DNA of 41,768 nt, from positions 1 to 41,768 of the forward strand of contig JAFQNC010000028.1 in assembly GCA_017396085.1 (NCBI GenBank). Direction: 5' to 3'. The first letter of the stretch is position 1, and each line of letters starts with the position of its first letter. Positions 16,456 through 23,423 of the stretch are shown piece after piece. This DNA comes from Tidjanibacter sp. Lineage in GTDB: Bacteria > Bacteroidota > Bacteroidia > Bacteroidales > Rikenellaceae. The position numbers and the translations under genes are program-made. The notes under the pieces were generated by a model that searched no databases, was not told the origin of the DNA, and saw nothing but the letters and a program-made list of their open reading frames with translations.

Positions 16456-16463
16456 TATCTTTG
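16456..16463 (+). promoter_or_regulatory. -7 promoter element upstream of pgk
   Basis: TATCTTTG matches TAnnTTTG, 57 bases before the pgk ATG. Upstream is T-rich without a clear TTTG at 19-21 bp. The A-rich leader aatacaataaaacaaagag precedes the start codon. Confidence 0.65.
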
Positions 16464-16520
16464 CGGAGCCGAAAAACGGACAAAAGTTGAACAAACAATA
16501 CAATAAAACAAAGAGTATTT

Positions 16521-17783
16521 ATGCAAACAATTGACACTTACAACTTTAGTGGCAAACGTGCCATTATCCGTGTGGACTTCAATGTGCCCTTGGACAAGGA
16601 GTTTAACGTAACTGACGACACCCGTATTCGTGCCGCCATCCCCACCATCAAGAAGGTTTTGGCCGGTGGTGGCTCGGTAATTCTTATGTCGCACCTCGGT
16701 CGTCCCAAGAAAAACAACGATGAGAAATACTCCCTCTCGCACATCATCGGTGCCGTGGAGGCTCGCTTGGGCGTGAAAGTGCTCTTCGCAGGCGACTGTA
16801 TGGGCGAGAAGGCTGCCGAGATGGCTGCTGCTCTCAAACCCGGTGAGGTGCTGTTGCTCGAAAACCTCCGCTTCTATGCCGAGGAGGAGGGCAAGCCCCG
16901 TGGTTTGGCTGAGGACGCCACCGAGGAGGAGAAGAAAGAGGCCAAGAAGGCCGTTAAGGAGAGCCAGAAGGAGTTTGTGAAAAAACTCGCTTCCTATGCC
17001 GACTGCTACATCAACGATGCTTTCGGTACTGCCCACCGCGCCCACGCTTCCACCGCACTCATCGCCGACTACTTCCCCAACGACAAGATGTTCGGCTACG
17101 TTATGGAGGGCGAGTTGAAAGCCATTGAGGCTGTGATGGAGAACCCCCAGAGGCCCTTTGTGGCTATCGTTGGTGGCTCAAAAGTTTCGACCAAGATTTC
17201 CATCATCGAGACTCTGATGGAGAAGTGCGACAAGATTATCATCGGTGGTGGTATGACCTACACCTTTGCCGGCGCACTCGGTGGCAAGGTTGGCAAGTCC
17301 ATCTGCGAGCCTGATATGTTTGAGACCGCACTCGGCATCCTCAAGAAGGCCGAGGAGAAGGGTATCAAGTTTGTGATGTCGCCCGATGCGCTCACTTGCG
17401 ATGACTTCAGCAACGATGCCAACACTCAGGAGGCTCCCGTGAAGAGCATTGATGACGCTTGGGAAGGCGTGGACATTGGTAGCGAGGGCAAAAAACTCTT
17501 CCGTGAGGAGATTTTGGAGTGCAAGACCATCCTTTGGAACGGCCCCGTTGGTGTTTTTGAGATTGACAAGTTCTCCACCGGCTCGCGTGCAGTAGCAGAG
17601 GCTATCGCCGAGGCTACCCAGACCAAGGGTGCCTACTCGCTCATTGGTGGTGGCGACAGCGTTGCTTGCATCAACAAGTTCGGTTTGGCCGACAAGGTTA
17701 GCTATGTTTCCACCGGTGGTGGTGCCCTGCTCGAGTTCATCGAGGGCAAGGAACTCCCCGGCGTTGCCGCTATCCGTAAGTAG
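16521..17783 (+). CDS. pgk: Phosphoglycerate kinase
   Basis: 420 residues, the usual length in Bacteroidetes, slightly longer than the ~390 of many bacteria because of an insert at ~135-152 ([19 protein letters not shown]). It transfers phosphate from 1,3-bisphosphoglycerate to ADP in glycolysis. Signatures: RVDFNVPLD near the N-terminus, LMSHLGRPK, the hinge region [22 protein letters not shown], and the nucleotide loop GGGDSVAC. The gene has its own promoter and a strong terminator. Its codons are uniform and preferred (many gag, aag, ggt), as expected for a highly expressed gene. Confidence 0.98.
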   Translation: MQTIDTYNFSGKRAIIRVDFNVPLDKEFNVTDDTRIRAAIPTIKKVLAGGGSVILMSHLGRPKKNNDEKYSLSHIIGAVEARLGVKVLFAGDCMGEKAAEMAAALKPGEVLLLENLRFYAEEEGKPRGLAEDATEEEKKEAKKAVKESQKEFVKKLASYADCYINDAFGTAHRAHASTALIADYFPNDKMFGYVMEGELKAIEAVMENPQRPFVAIVGGSKVSTKISIIETLMEKCDKIIIGGGMTYTFAGALGGKVGKSICEPDMFETALGILKKAEEKGIKFVMSPDALTCDDFSNDANTQEAPVKSIDDAWEGVDIGSEGKKLFREEILECKTILWNGPVGVFEIDKFSTGSRAVAEAIAEATQTKGAYSLIGGGDSVACINKFGLADKVSYVSTGGGALLEFIEGKELPGVAAIRK

Positions 17784-17807
17784 GGATTTTACTCCTACTC
17801 TACAAAC

Positions 17808-17847
17808 AAAAAACCACGGGTATCGAAATTGATACCCGTGGTTTTTT
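17808..17847. terminator. Bidirectional terminator between pgk and dpp7
   Basis: A perfect 17-bp stem: AAAAAACCACGGGTATC (17808-17824) pairs with GATACCCGTGGTTTTTT (17831-17847), loop gaaatt. The A and T flanks serve both convergent genes. Confidence 0.93.
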
Positions 17848-17879
17848 GTGCTTTATGCAATAGGTTGATAGTCCCTATT

Positions 17880-20015
17880 TTACTTTATGGTCATCTCGTC
17901 CAGCAAATAGCCTGCACCGCCAAGTTTGTCGATGCACCAAAGCACATAGCGCACATCCACATTGATGGTCCTCTGCACGTTGGGCTCAAAGGCAATGTCG
18001 CCACTCATAGCCTCCCAGTTGCCATCAAAAGCAAGGCCTATGAGTTCGCCCTTACCATTGAGAATGGGGCTGCCCGAGTTGCCACCGGTGATGTCGTTGG
18101 TGGAGAGGAAGCAGGTGTGGAGGGTACCATCCTCATCGGCATAGCGGCCCCAATCCTGCGCTGCGTGGAGTTGTTTGAGTTTCTCGTCCACGGTGAAGTC
18201 CACGGGGTTGGTGGGGTCCTCTTTGGCCACAACACCGTCAATGGTGGTGTAGTGCTTGTAGAGCACACCATCGGCAGGCGAGTAGGGGAGTATGGTACCA
18301 TAGGTCAGGCGCAGGGTGAAGTTTGCATCGGGGTAGTAACTCTTCTCGGGGTGCATCTCCTGAAGTCCCCTCACAAAGAGTCGGTGTCCCTTGTGGAAGT
18401 TCTCCTGCACGGGGGCAGCACTCTTATAGAGTTCCTGATAGAGCCCCATTGCATCCTCCATAATCTTGTAGGCCACATCGTTCTTCACAGCCTCCAAGCC
18501 ACCCTCGGCACTCACAGCCGCAAGGAATTTCTCCTCGTTGGCAAAGGCAGAGTTGTTGAAGAGGTCCTCCGTGAAGGCCTTCACATCGCCACCAAAGGCG
18601 GTGTCGATAACCTCCAGCGACTTGGGCCTACGCTCGGCGGGAATCATCTCCCTCAACACCTCAAACATACGGCAGCTGACCAATCGGTCGGTGGGCTCAT
18701 CGTAGTCTTTGTAGAAAGCCCTCAGAGCCTCCACCGCCTGTTCGCCATTACCGCGGCGCAGGGCATTGCGGTAGCGCATAGGAGCCACCACAATCTCGGC
18801 CGCACGGAACAGTGTTTCGCTCAAAATCTGCATATCGCTCTCTATGGGAGTTGCGCTCTTCACGGCCTCCTCAATCAGTGGCAGGGCATTGCCATATTTC
18901 TCAATGCGCTTCTTGTTCATATCGCCCCACACCCAAGCGGTGAAATCACTCTCAATTTGCTCTTTTTGGCCCTTAACACCAAGTTTTTTCACTCCGCGCG
19001 ACATTCCGATGGAGTTCTTCCAGTAGTTTGACGAAGAGGCATATTTTGAGGCGTATTTGATACGGATGGCGTCATCGGCTGCCATACGCTCCTTGAGGAT
19101 AGCCTGACGCTCGCCACGGATGTAGATGCGGTTGGGGTTCTCCACCTCCAACATCTGGTCAATCTCCCACGAGGTCATATAACGCGAAGTGGAGCCGGGG
19201 AAGCCCATAATCATCGCAAAGTCGCCCTCCTTGTAGCCCTGTGTGGACACGGTCAGGTGTACAGGAGCCTGATAGGGAACATTCTCGGGTGCATACTCCG
19301 CAGGGCTCACTCCATCGGGGGCAGCATAGATGCGGAACACCGAGAAGTCGCCCGTATGGCGGGGCCACATCCAGTTGTCGGTCTCGCCACCAAATTTGCC
19401 CACAGCATAGGGAGGAGTACCCACAAGGCGCACATCCTTGTAGACCTCAATAGCAAAGGCAAAGTACTGGTTGCCCCCAAAGAAACTCTCCACCTGCACG
19501 CTCTTACCCTTGTAGGCTTTCTTCTTCGCAAGGCTCTCCTTCAATTTGGCAACATTCTTCTGCACCTGCTCACCTCGCTCCTGCTCGCTCATCTGGTCGT
19601 TCACACCCTTGAGGGCCTGTTTGGTAACGTCCTCAATGTGTCTGATGAAGCGCACCTGCAAGCCCGGAGCGGGCAATTCCTCCTTGCGGCTCATAGCCCA
19701 AAAACCATTTTTGAGGTAGTCGTGCTCCACACTACTCAAAGCCTGAATGGAGCCAAAACCGCAGTGGTGGTTGGTAAACAGCAGACCATCGGGCGACACA
19801 ACCTCGCCCGTACATCCGCCACCAAAAATAACAATGGCATCCTTCAACGATGAGCCGTTTACCTTATAAATATCCTCGGCCGTGAGTTCCAACCCCTTGG
19901 CCTGCATATCCTTAATGTTCAACTTCTTGAGCAGCGGCAGCAGCCACATACCCTCATCAGCCACAGCCGACAAACTAACCAGCAGAGCAAGTCCCCCAAC
20001 AATAAATTTTTTCAT
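17880..20015 (-). CDS. dpp7: S46-family dipeptidyl-peptidase, DPP7-type
   Basis: 711 residues with a signal peptide (MKKFIVGGLALLVSLSAVA). S46 peptidases are exported chymotrypsin-fold enzymes that release dipeptides from peptide N-termini and feed amino-acid fermentation. The triad is visible: His in TNHHCG (83/84), Asp223 in RHTGDFSVFR, and Ser647 in GGNSGSP. The specificity site reads FDGNWEAMSGD with Gly665. DPP7, which prefers hydrophobic P1 residues, has Gly there; DPP11, specific for Asp/Glu, has Arg. The call of DPP7 over DPP11 rests on that. It is followed by a convergent terminator shared with pgk, and queD lies 53 bases upstream on the same strand. Confidence 0.95.
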   Translation of the reverse strand: MKKFIVGGLALLVSLSAVADEGMWLLPLLKKLNIKDMQAKGLELTAEDIYKVNGSSLKDAIVIFGGGCTGEVVSPDGLLFTNHHCGFGSIQALSSVEHDYLKNGFWAMSRKEELPAPGLQVRFIRHIEDVTKQALKGVNDQMSEQERGEQVQKNVAKLKESLAKKKAYKGKSVQVESFFGGNQYFAFAIEVYKDVRLVGTPPYAVGKFGGETDNWMWPRHTGDFSVFRIYAAPDGVSPAEYAPENVPYQAPVHLTVSTQGYKEGDFAMIMGFPGSTSRYMTSWEIDQMLEVENPNRIYIRGERQAILKERMAADDAIRIKYASKYASSSNYWKNSIGMSRGVKKLGVKGQKEQIESDFTAWVWGDMNKKRIEKYGNALPLIEEAVKSATPIESDMQILSETLFRAAEIVVAPMRYRNALRRGNGEQAVEALRAFYKDYDEPTDRLVSCRMFEVLREMIPAERRPKSLEVIDTAFGGDVKAFTEDLFNNSAFANEEKFLAAVSAEGGLEAVKNDVAYKIMEDAMGLYQELYKSAAPVQENFHKGHRLFVRGLQEMHPEKSYYPDANFTLRLTYGTILPYSPADGVLYKHYTTIDGVVAKEDPTNPVDFTVDEKLKQLHAAQDWGRYADEDGTLHTCFLSTNDITGGNSGSPILNGKGELIGLAFDGNWEAMSGDIAFEPNVQRTINVDVRYVLWCIDKLGGAGYLLDEMTIK

Positions 20016-20068
20016 CTTCTTTTCTCTTTATGTTTTTTATATATGTACAAACCTCTCTTCTACGCCCC

Positions 20069-20509
20069 CTAAAAAGCCAACTCCGCACAAGAAGTTGCAG
20101 TCTCGTGCAAGCGCAGCGACACCAACCTAACCCCCTCGGGCAACTGCGGACCAATCAACTCCGCAAAGTGGTGCAGCAAATTCTCGCAGGTGGGCTGCCA
20201 CTCCACAGCGTAAATCTTCGTGAAGTGCCTTCTCAGTACCTCCACAACCTCCTCACTCTCCGGCGTGAGGCGTATCATAAACGAGTGGTCGTAGGGCTCC
20301 ACTACCGCCCCATTCACAACCCTCTTCAAGTCGCCAAAGTCCACAGCCATACCCAACTTCGGGTCGCCCTCACTCTGCGAAGGCTCGCCCTCAACCGTAA
20401 CAAACAAACGGTAGCTGTGCCCGTGTATCTCCCTGCAAGCACCATCGTAACCCACCAATGCGTGAGCCATCTCAAACGAAAATTCCTTCGTTAACCTTAC
20501 TGCTTTCAT
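20069..20509 (-). CDS. queD: 6-carboxytetrahydropterin synthase QueD
   Basis: 146 residues of the QueD/PTPS family, which converts dihydroneopterin triphosphate to 6-carboxy-tetrahydropterin in queuosine synthesis. Zinc ligands are H16 (FEMAHAL), H29 and H31 (IHGHSYRL), with catalytic Cys25 in ACREIHGHSY. The C-terminal PTCENLLHHFAELI and RLHETATSCAEL motifs are those of the bacterial enzyme. The other queuosine genes (queC, queE, queF) are not in the window, and I see no preQ1-type leader. It precedes dpp7 by 53 bases without a visible terminator, so transcription may continue into dpp7. Confidence 0.95.
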   Translation of the reverse strand: MKAVRLTKEFSFEMAHALVGYDGACREIHGHSYRLFVTVEGEPSQSEGDPKLGMAVDFGDLKRVVNGAVVEPYDHSFMIRLTPESEEVVEVLRRHFTKIYAVEWQPTCENLLHHFAELIGPQLPEGVRLVSLRLHETATSCAELAF

Positions 20510-20520
20510 CGTTTTTACCT

Positions 20521-20579
20521 TTTTTCTTCTCCGCTTTTTCTTTTGCGACTTTTTCTTCTCCGCTTTTTGAAAAAAGCGG
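20521..20579. repeat. 19-bp direct repeat and hairpin upstream of queD
   Basis: TTTTTCTTCTCCGCTTTTT occurs twice, at 20521-20539 and 20550-20568, 29 bp apart. The second copy continues into the hairpin CCGCTTTTT-GA-AAAAAGCGG (20560-20579). On the queD coding strand this is a purine-rich leader. The gap 20510-20894 (385 bases) holds this block, three other repeat blocks and no convincing gene. Confidence 0.75.
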
Positions 20580-20665
20580 AACCAAAAACTTTTAGTGTAG
20601 TCCCACCCTCACGGTGCTTTGTGTCGTTGGGATGGGCTCCTGCCTTTCCTCTACACAAGTCGGCC

Positions 20666-20710
20666 TTAGGGGCCTTAATGCCCTTAAAGGCTTTAAGGAC
20701 CTTAGTTGGC
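20666..20710. repeat. 9-bp-period repeat, second locus
   Basis: Five 9-base units in register: TTAGGGGCC, TTAATGCCC, TTAAAGGCT, TTAAGGACC, TTAGTTGGC. Same period and core (TTAANG-CC) as at 7433-7477 and 28702-28764. Confidence 0.78.
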
Positions 20711-20756
20711 CCAGTTGCCATAGCCTGCTCTTTCTACCCTTTTGGCAACAGACGCC

Positions 20757-20850
20757 CCCGCCACTCCGTGGCACCCCCTCTAACTTAGAGGGGGGACCTA
20801 CGACCACTCCTCCCCTAAGTTAGGGGAGGTGGCCGAAGGCCGGAGGGGTT
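20757..20850. repeat. Multi-hairpin extragenic palindromic element
   Basis: Four hairpins in a row: GCCAC/GTGGC (20760-20772); CCCCCTCTAA-C-TTAGAGGGGG (20774-20794); CCTCCCCTAA-G-TTAGGGGAGG (20809-20829); GGCC-gaa-GGCC (20831-20841), followed by ggagggg. The two central palindromes share the TAAnTTA core with G/C arms. The layout resembles REP/BIME-type extragenic elements that I recall being common in gut bacteria. Confidence 0.75.
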
Positions 20851-20856
20851 GGTCAA

Positions 20857-20884
20857 TTTTGAATTTTGAATTCTGAATTTTGAA
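20857..20884. repeat. 7-bp AT-rich tandem repeat, second locus
   Basis: Units TTTTGAA, TTTTGAA, TTCTGAA, TTTTGAA in register, then TTCAAAATTCTCAA, which partly inverts them. It ends at the nadA stop. Compare the AATTGAG array at 7398-7430. Confidence 0.8.
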
Positions 20885-20894
20885 TTCAAAATTC

Positions 20895-21833
20895 TCAACT
20901 CCCTGCCAACATTCGGGTGATGGACTTTTCGGCCTTTACTCTCATCTCCTCGTCAATAACCACCTTGGGGCTCTCATTGAGGAGGGTTTCGTAGATGTTC
21001 TCAAGGGTTACTTTCTTCATATCAAGGCACGAGATACACCCCTCACACGCTCCGCTCTTGGGCACGGGGTAGAAGCGTTTGGTGGGGTAGCGGTTCTCCA
21101 TTTCGTAGAGGATACCGCTCTCGGTGGCCACAATGAACTCCTCGGCCTCGCTCTCACCGCAGTAGGAGAGTATGCCCGCCGTGGAGCCCGCATAGTCGGC
21201 GAGTTGTACAACCTCGGCCCTACACTCGGGGTGAACAACCACCTTGGCCTGTGGGTGAGCCTTCTTGAGAGCCTCGATGGCCTCTGCGGAAAACTCCTCG
21301 TGCACAAGGCAGGCACCATCCCAGAGTTTCATCTCACGCCCCGTACATTTATTTATATAGCCCCCCAAGTTGCGGTCGGGCACAAAGAGTATTTTTTGCT
21401 CCTTGGGCAGGCCTTCCACAATCTTCAGGGCATTAGACGAGGTGCAGCAGATGTCGGTGAGGGCCTTCACCTCCACCGAGGTGTTCACGTAGGCCACCAC
21501 AAGATGGTCGGGGTACTCCGCCTTCACCCTCGCCAAGTCGGCCGCACTACACGAGTCGGCCAGCGAACACCCAGCCTCAACCACAGGGAGCAGCACCTTC
21601 TTATCGGGCGAGAGGACCTTGGCAGTCTCAGCCATAAACCTCACGCCGGCAAAGAGAATGATGTCGGCATCCACGCCGGCAGCCTTTTGCGAAAGGGCCA
21701 AACTGTCGCCCACGAAATCGGCCACAGCCTGCACGGCACCATCGGTGTAGTAGTGGGCCAGAATTATTGCTCGCTTCTCCTTTTTCAGAGCCGCAATCTT
21801 CTCGGCCAAAACGGAATTTTCAACGCTCGACAT
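20895..21833 (-). CDS. nadA: Quinolinate synthase A
   Basis: 312 residues. NadA condenses iminoaspartate with dihydroxyacetone phosphate to quinolinate for NAD synthesis, using a [4Fe-4S] cluster. Family motifs: AIILAHYYTDGAVQAVADFVGDSLALS at the N-terminus, FAGVRFMAETAKVLSP, VPDRNLGGYI, VVVHPECRAEVVQLAD, and the C-terminal PKSGACEGCISCLDMKKVTLENIY with several cysteines. Three conserved positions are candidate cluster ligands: Cys in EAGCSLADSC, in HPEC and in ACEGC. nadB and nadC are not adjacent. The start MSSVENSVLAEKI follows a strongly AT-rich leader. The gene is flanked by repeats at its 3' end. Confidence 0.97.
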   Translation of the reverse strand: MSSVENSVLAEKIAALKKEKRAIILAHYYTDGAVQAVADFVGDSLALSQKAAGVDADIILFAGVRFMAETAKVLSPDKKVLLPVVEAGCSLADSCSAADLARVKAEYPDHLVVAYVNTSVEVKALTDICCTSSNALKIVEGLPKEQKILFVPDRNLGGYINKCTGREMKLWDGACLVHEEFSAEAIEALKKAHPQAKVVVHPECRAEVVQLADYAGSTAGILSYCGESEAEEFIVATESGILYEMENRYPTKRFYPVPKSGACEGCISCLDMKKVTLENIYETLLNESPKVVIDEEMRVKAEKSITRMLAGS

Positions 21834-22224
21834 AGGCTTTATATTTTCTTATTTTCTAAATTAAATTTTATAAAAATAAATTAAAAACAATAATAATAAA
21901 CGGTGTTCATTGTGTCGATAACTTTTTCTTTGTCGGGGGCGTGTAAAGTTATCAAAACTTATCCTCCGCACCGGCACCCCTAAGTTGCTAATAATTGGCA
22001 GAGGGGGTGGAGTTTTCAACAGCGAGTTAGTAACCTTTTCAACATATTGACACCCACTTTTGAGTGTTAGTTTTGTTCTTTGGGGTGTTGAAATAAGTGT
22101 GATAAAAAATGAAACTTTTTTCTTGCTTTTTCAAAACCTTGTCGGCTTATACAGCTTTTCTCGTTTTGCAAATTTTTCGCCCCAAAAGTTCTTCTCACTT
22201 ATCAACCGCAAAACGCACAGTTTA
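21834..22224. other. AT-rich gap with DnaA-box-like motifs (weak origin candidate)
   Basis: 391 bases without a convincing gene, between nadA and mrp (both minus strand). The first ~65 bases (21838-21901) are almost pure A/T. Repeated motifs follow: TTTTCAACA at 22013-22021 and 22036-22044, its reverse-complement relative TGTTGAAAT at 22086-22094, and another TTTTCAACA at 22244-22252 just inside mrp. TTATC words occur at 21949 (TTATCAAAA), 21959 (TTATCCTCC) and 22199 (TTATCAACC), plus TTATACAGC at 22147. None is a perfect TTATCCACA box. An unwinding-prone segment beside box-like repeats resembles an origin, but it could equally be the nadA promoter region and an mrp 3' tail. Confidence 0.3.
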
Positions 22225-23277
22225 CTAACACCTTTTTGCCACCTTTTCAACAATTTTGCGACACACCTCGGCGTAGTACTTTTCCTCCTCGGCACTTCCG
22301 AGAGCAACCGGTGTTCCATTGTCGGAATTCTCTGCAATGCTCTGAATTAGAGGTATTTCGCCCAAGAAGTCCACACCCTCGTTCTCTGCCATAATGCGTG
22401 CTCCGCCACGGCCGAAGATGTAGTAGCGGTGGTCGGGCAACTCGGCCGGTGTGAAAAAGGCCATATTCTCCACAACTCCCAGCACGGGGACCTCTACTCC
22501 CTTGGTGCTGAACATCTTCATTCCGCGCACCACATCGGCCACTGCCACCTGCTGCGGAGTGCTCACGATGAGGGCACCCGTAAGGTGCAGATTTTCAGCC
22601 ACTGCAATCTGCACATCGCCCGTTCCGGGAGGCATATCTATTAACAAAAAGTCTAACTCTCCCCAAAGTGTTTGGTTGATAAGTTGTTTGAGTGCATTTG
22701 TGGCCATCGGACCCCTCCAAATGAGTGCATCTCCGGGGTTGATATAGAAGCCTATGGAGTTGATTTTTATGCCATTCGACTCGGCGGGAATGATGTAGTC
22801 GAGTCCATCGTATTTTTCGGCCCAAGGGGCATAGTCCTCCACGCCGAAGAGTTTGGGTTGCGAGGGACCATAGATGTCGGCATCAAGCACGCCCACGCTG
22901 TAGCCCGCCTTGTGAAGTTCCACGGCGATGTTGGCCGTTACGGTGCTCTTGCCCACACCGCCCTTGCCGGAGGCAACAGCAATGATGTTCTTCACCCTTG
23001 CCACACCTTCGTGCTCTCGGGGCTTGGGAGCATCCTCGCCCTCGTGGCTTACCACCTCAACCTCGGCATCCTCACAGGCGGCATCCACCGCCATCTTGGC
23101 CCTTGTGGCCACCGATTTTGCAAAGGGGTCCCTTTTGCGGCGGAAGTTCAGGGTGAGAACAACTTTGTTTCCCTCGATGTCCACGCCCTGCAAAATACCG
23201 CTCTCAATGAGGTTTTGTCCACTCTCTGGGTGGGTGACACCTTTCAGTATCTCAACAATCTCTTCTTTGGTAATCAT
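22225..23277 (-). CDS. mrp: Mrp/NBP35-family iron-sulfur carrier ATPase
   Basis: 350 residues. An N-terminal MIP18/DUF59 domain (~1-85) is fused to a P-loop ATPase with the deviant Walker A GKGGVGKST (104-112), DADIYGPSQPKLFG, and LLIDMPPGTGD. These proteins carry or insert Fe-S clusters. The C-terminal C-x2-C that binds the cluster in E. coli Mrp is absent: the equivalent segment reads ENMAFFTPAELPDHRYYIFG. I recall the same sequence type in other Bacteroidetes. The ATG at 23277 is chosen because an upstream in-frame GTG at 23304 only adds a lysine-rich leader (MENRKKQKN). It is divergent from sppA. Confidence 0.95.
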   Translation of the reverse strand: MITKEEIVEILKGVTHPESGQNLIESGILQGVDIEGNKVVLTLNFRRKRDPFAKSVATRAKMAVDAACEDAEVEVVSHEGEDAPKPREHEGVARVKNIIAVASGKGGVGKSTVTANIAVELHKAGYSVGVLDADIYGPSQPKLFGVEDYAPWAEKYDGLDYIIPAESNGIKINSIGFYINPGDALIWRGPMATNALKQLINQTLWGELDFLLIDMPPGTGDVQIAVAENLHLTGALIVSTPQQVAVADVVRGMKMFSTKGVEVPVLGVVENMAFFTPAELPDHRYYIFGRGGARIMAENEGVDFLGEIPLIQSIAENSDNGTPVALGSAEEEKYYAEVCRKIVEKVAKRC

Positions 23278-23356
23278 ATTTTTTTGTTTTTTTCTGTTTT
23301 CCACAAACCCCGCCCGAGGGGTTGTTTTTTGCCCTCGGCAGAGAAAAATTTATGTA

Positions 23357-23364
23357 CAAAGATA
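23357..23364 (-). promoter_or_regulatory. -7 promoter element of mrp
   Basis: The minus strand reads TATCTTTG, about 80 bases before the mrp ATG. Its -33 region would overlap the -7 element of the divergent sppA promoter 24 bp away. The leader to mrp contains a C/G-rich hairpin (CCCGAGGGG around 23311-23320). Confidence 0.65.
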
Positions 23365-23387
23365 CACTTTCTTTGGCGTAAAAAACA

Positions 23388-23395
23388 TACCTTTG
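23388..23395 (+). promoter_or_regulatory. -7 promoter element of sppA
   Basis: TACCTTTG matches TAnnTTTG, with the sppA ATG 28 bases downstream. It points away from the mrp element at 23357-23364, so the two promoters share their upstream DNA. Confidence 0.65.
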
Positions 23396-23423
23396 TAATA
23401 TAATAGAGATTTTTTGTTGCTTT

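Noticed and set aside
17829..19031. A 400-codon open frame antisense to dpp7
   Set aside because: It overlaps a complete S46 peptidase with an intact catalytic triad and starts inside a terminator.
20515..20721. A 68-codon minus-strand ORF upstream of queD
   Set aside because: It is made of the purine-rich direct repeat and the 9-bp repeat; the Lys/Arg-rich end reflects repeat sequence.
22060..22350. A 96-codon plus-strand ORF in the nadA-mrp gap
   Set aside because: It runs into the 3' end of mrp on the other strand, is Phe/Leu-rich from A/T-rich DNA, and has no recognisable feature.
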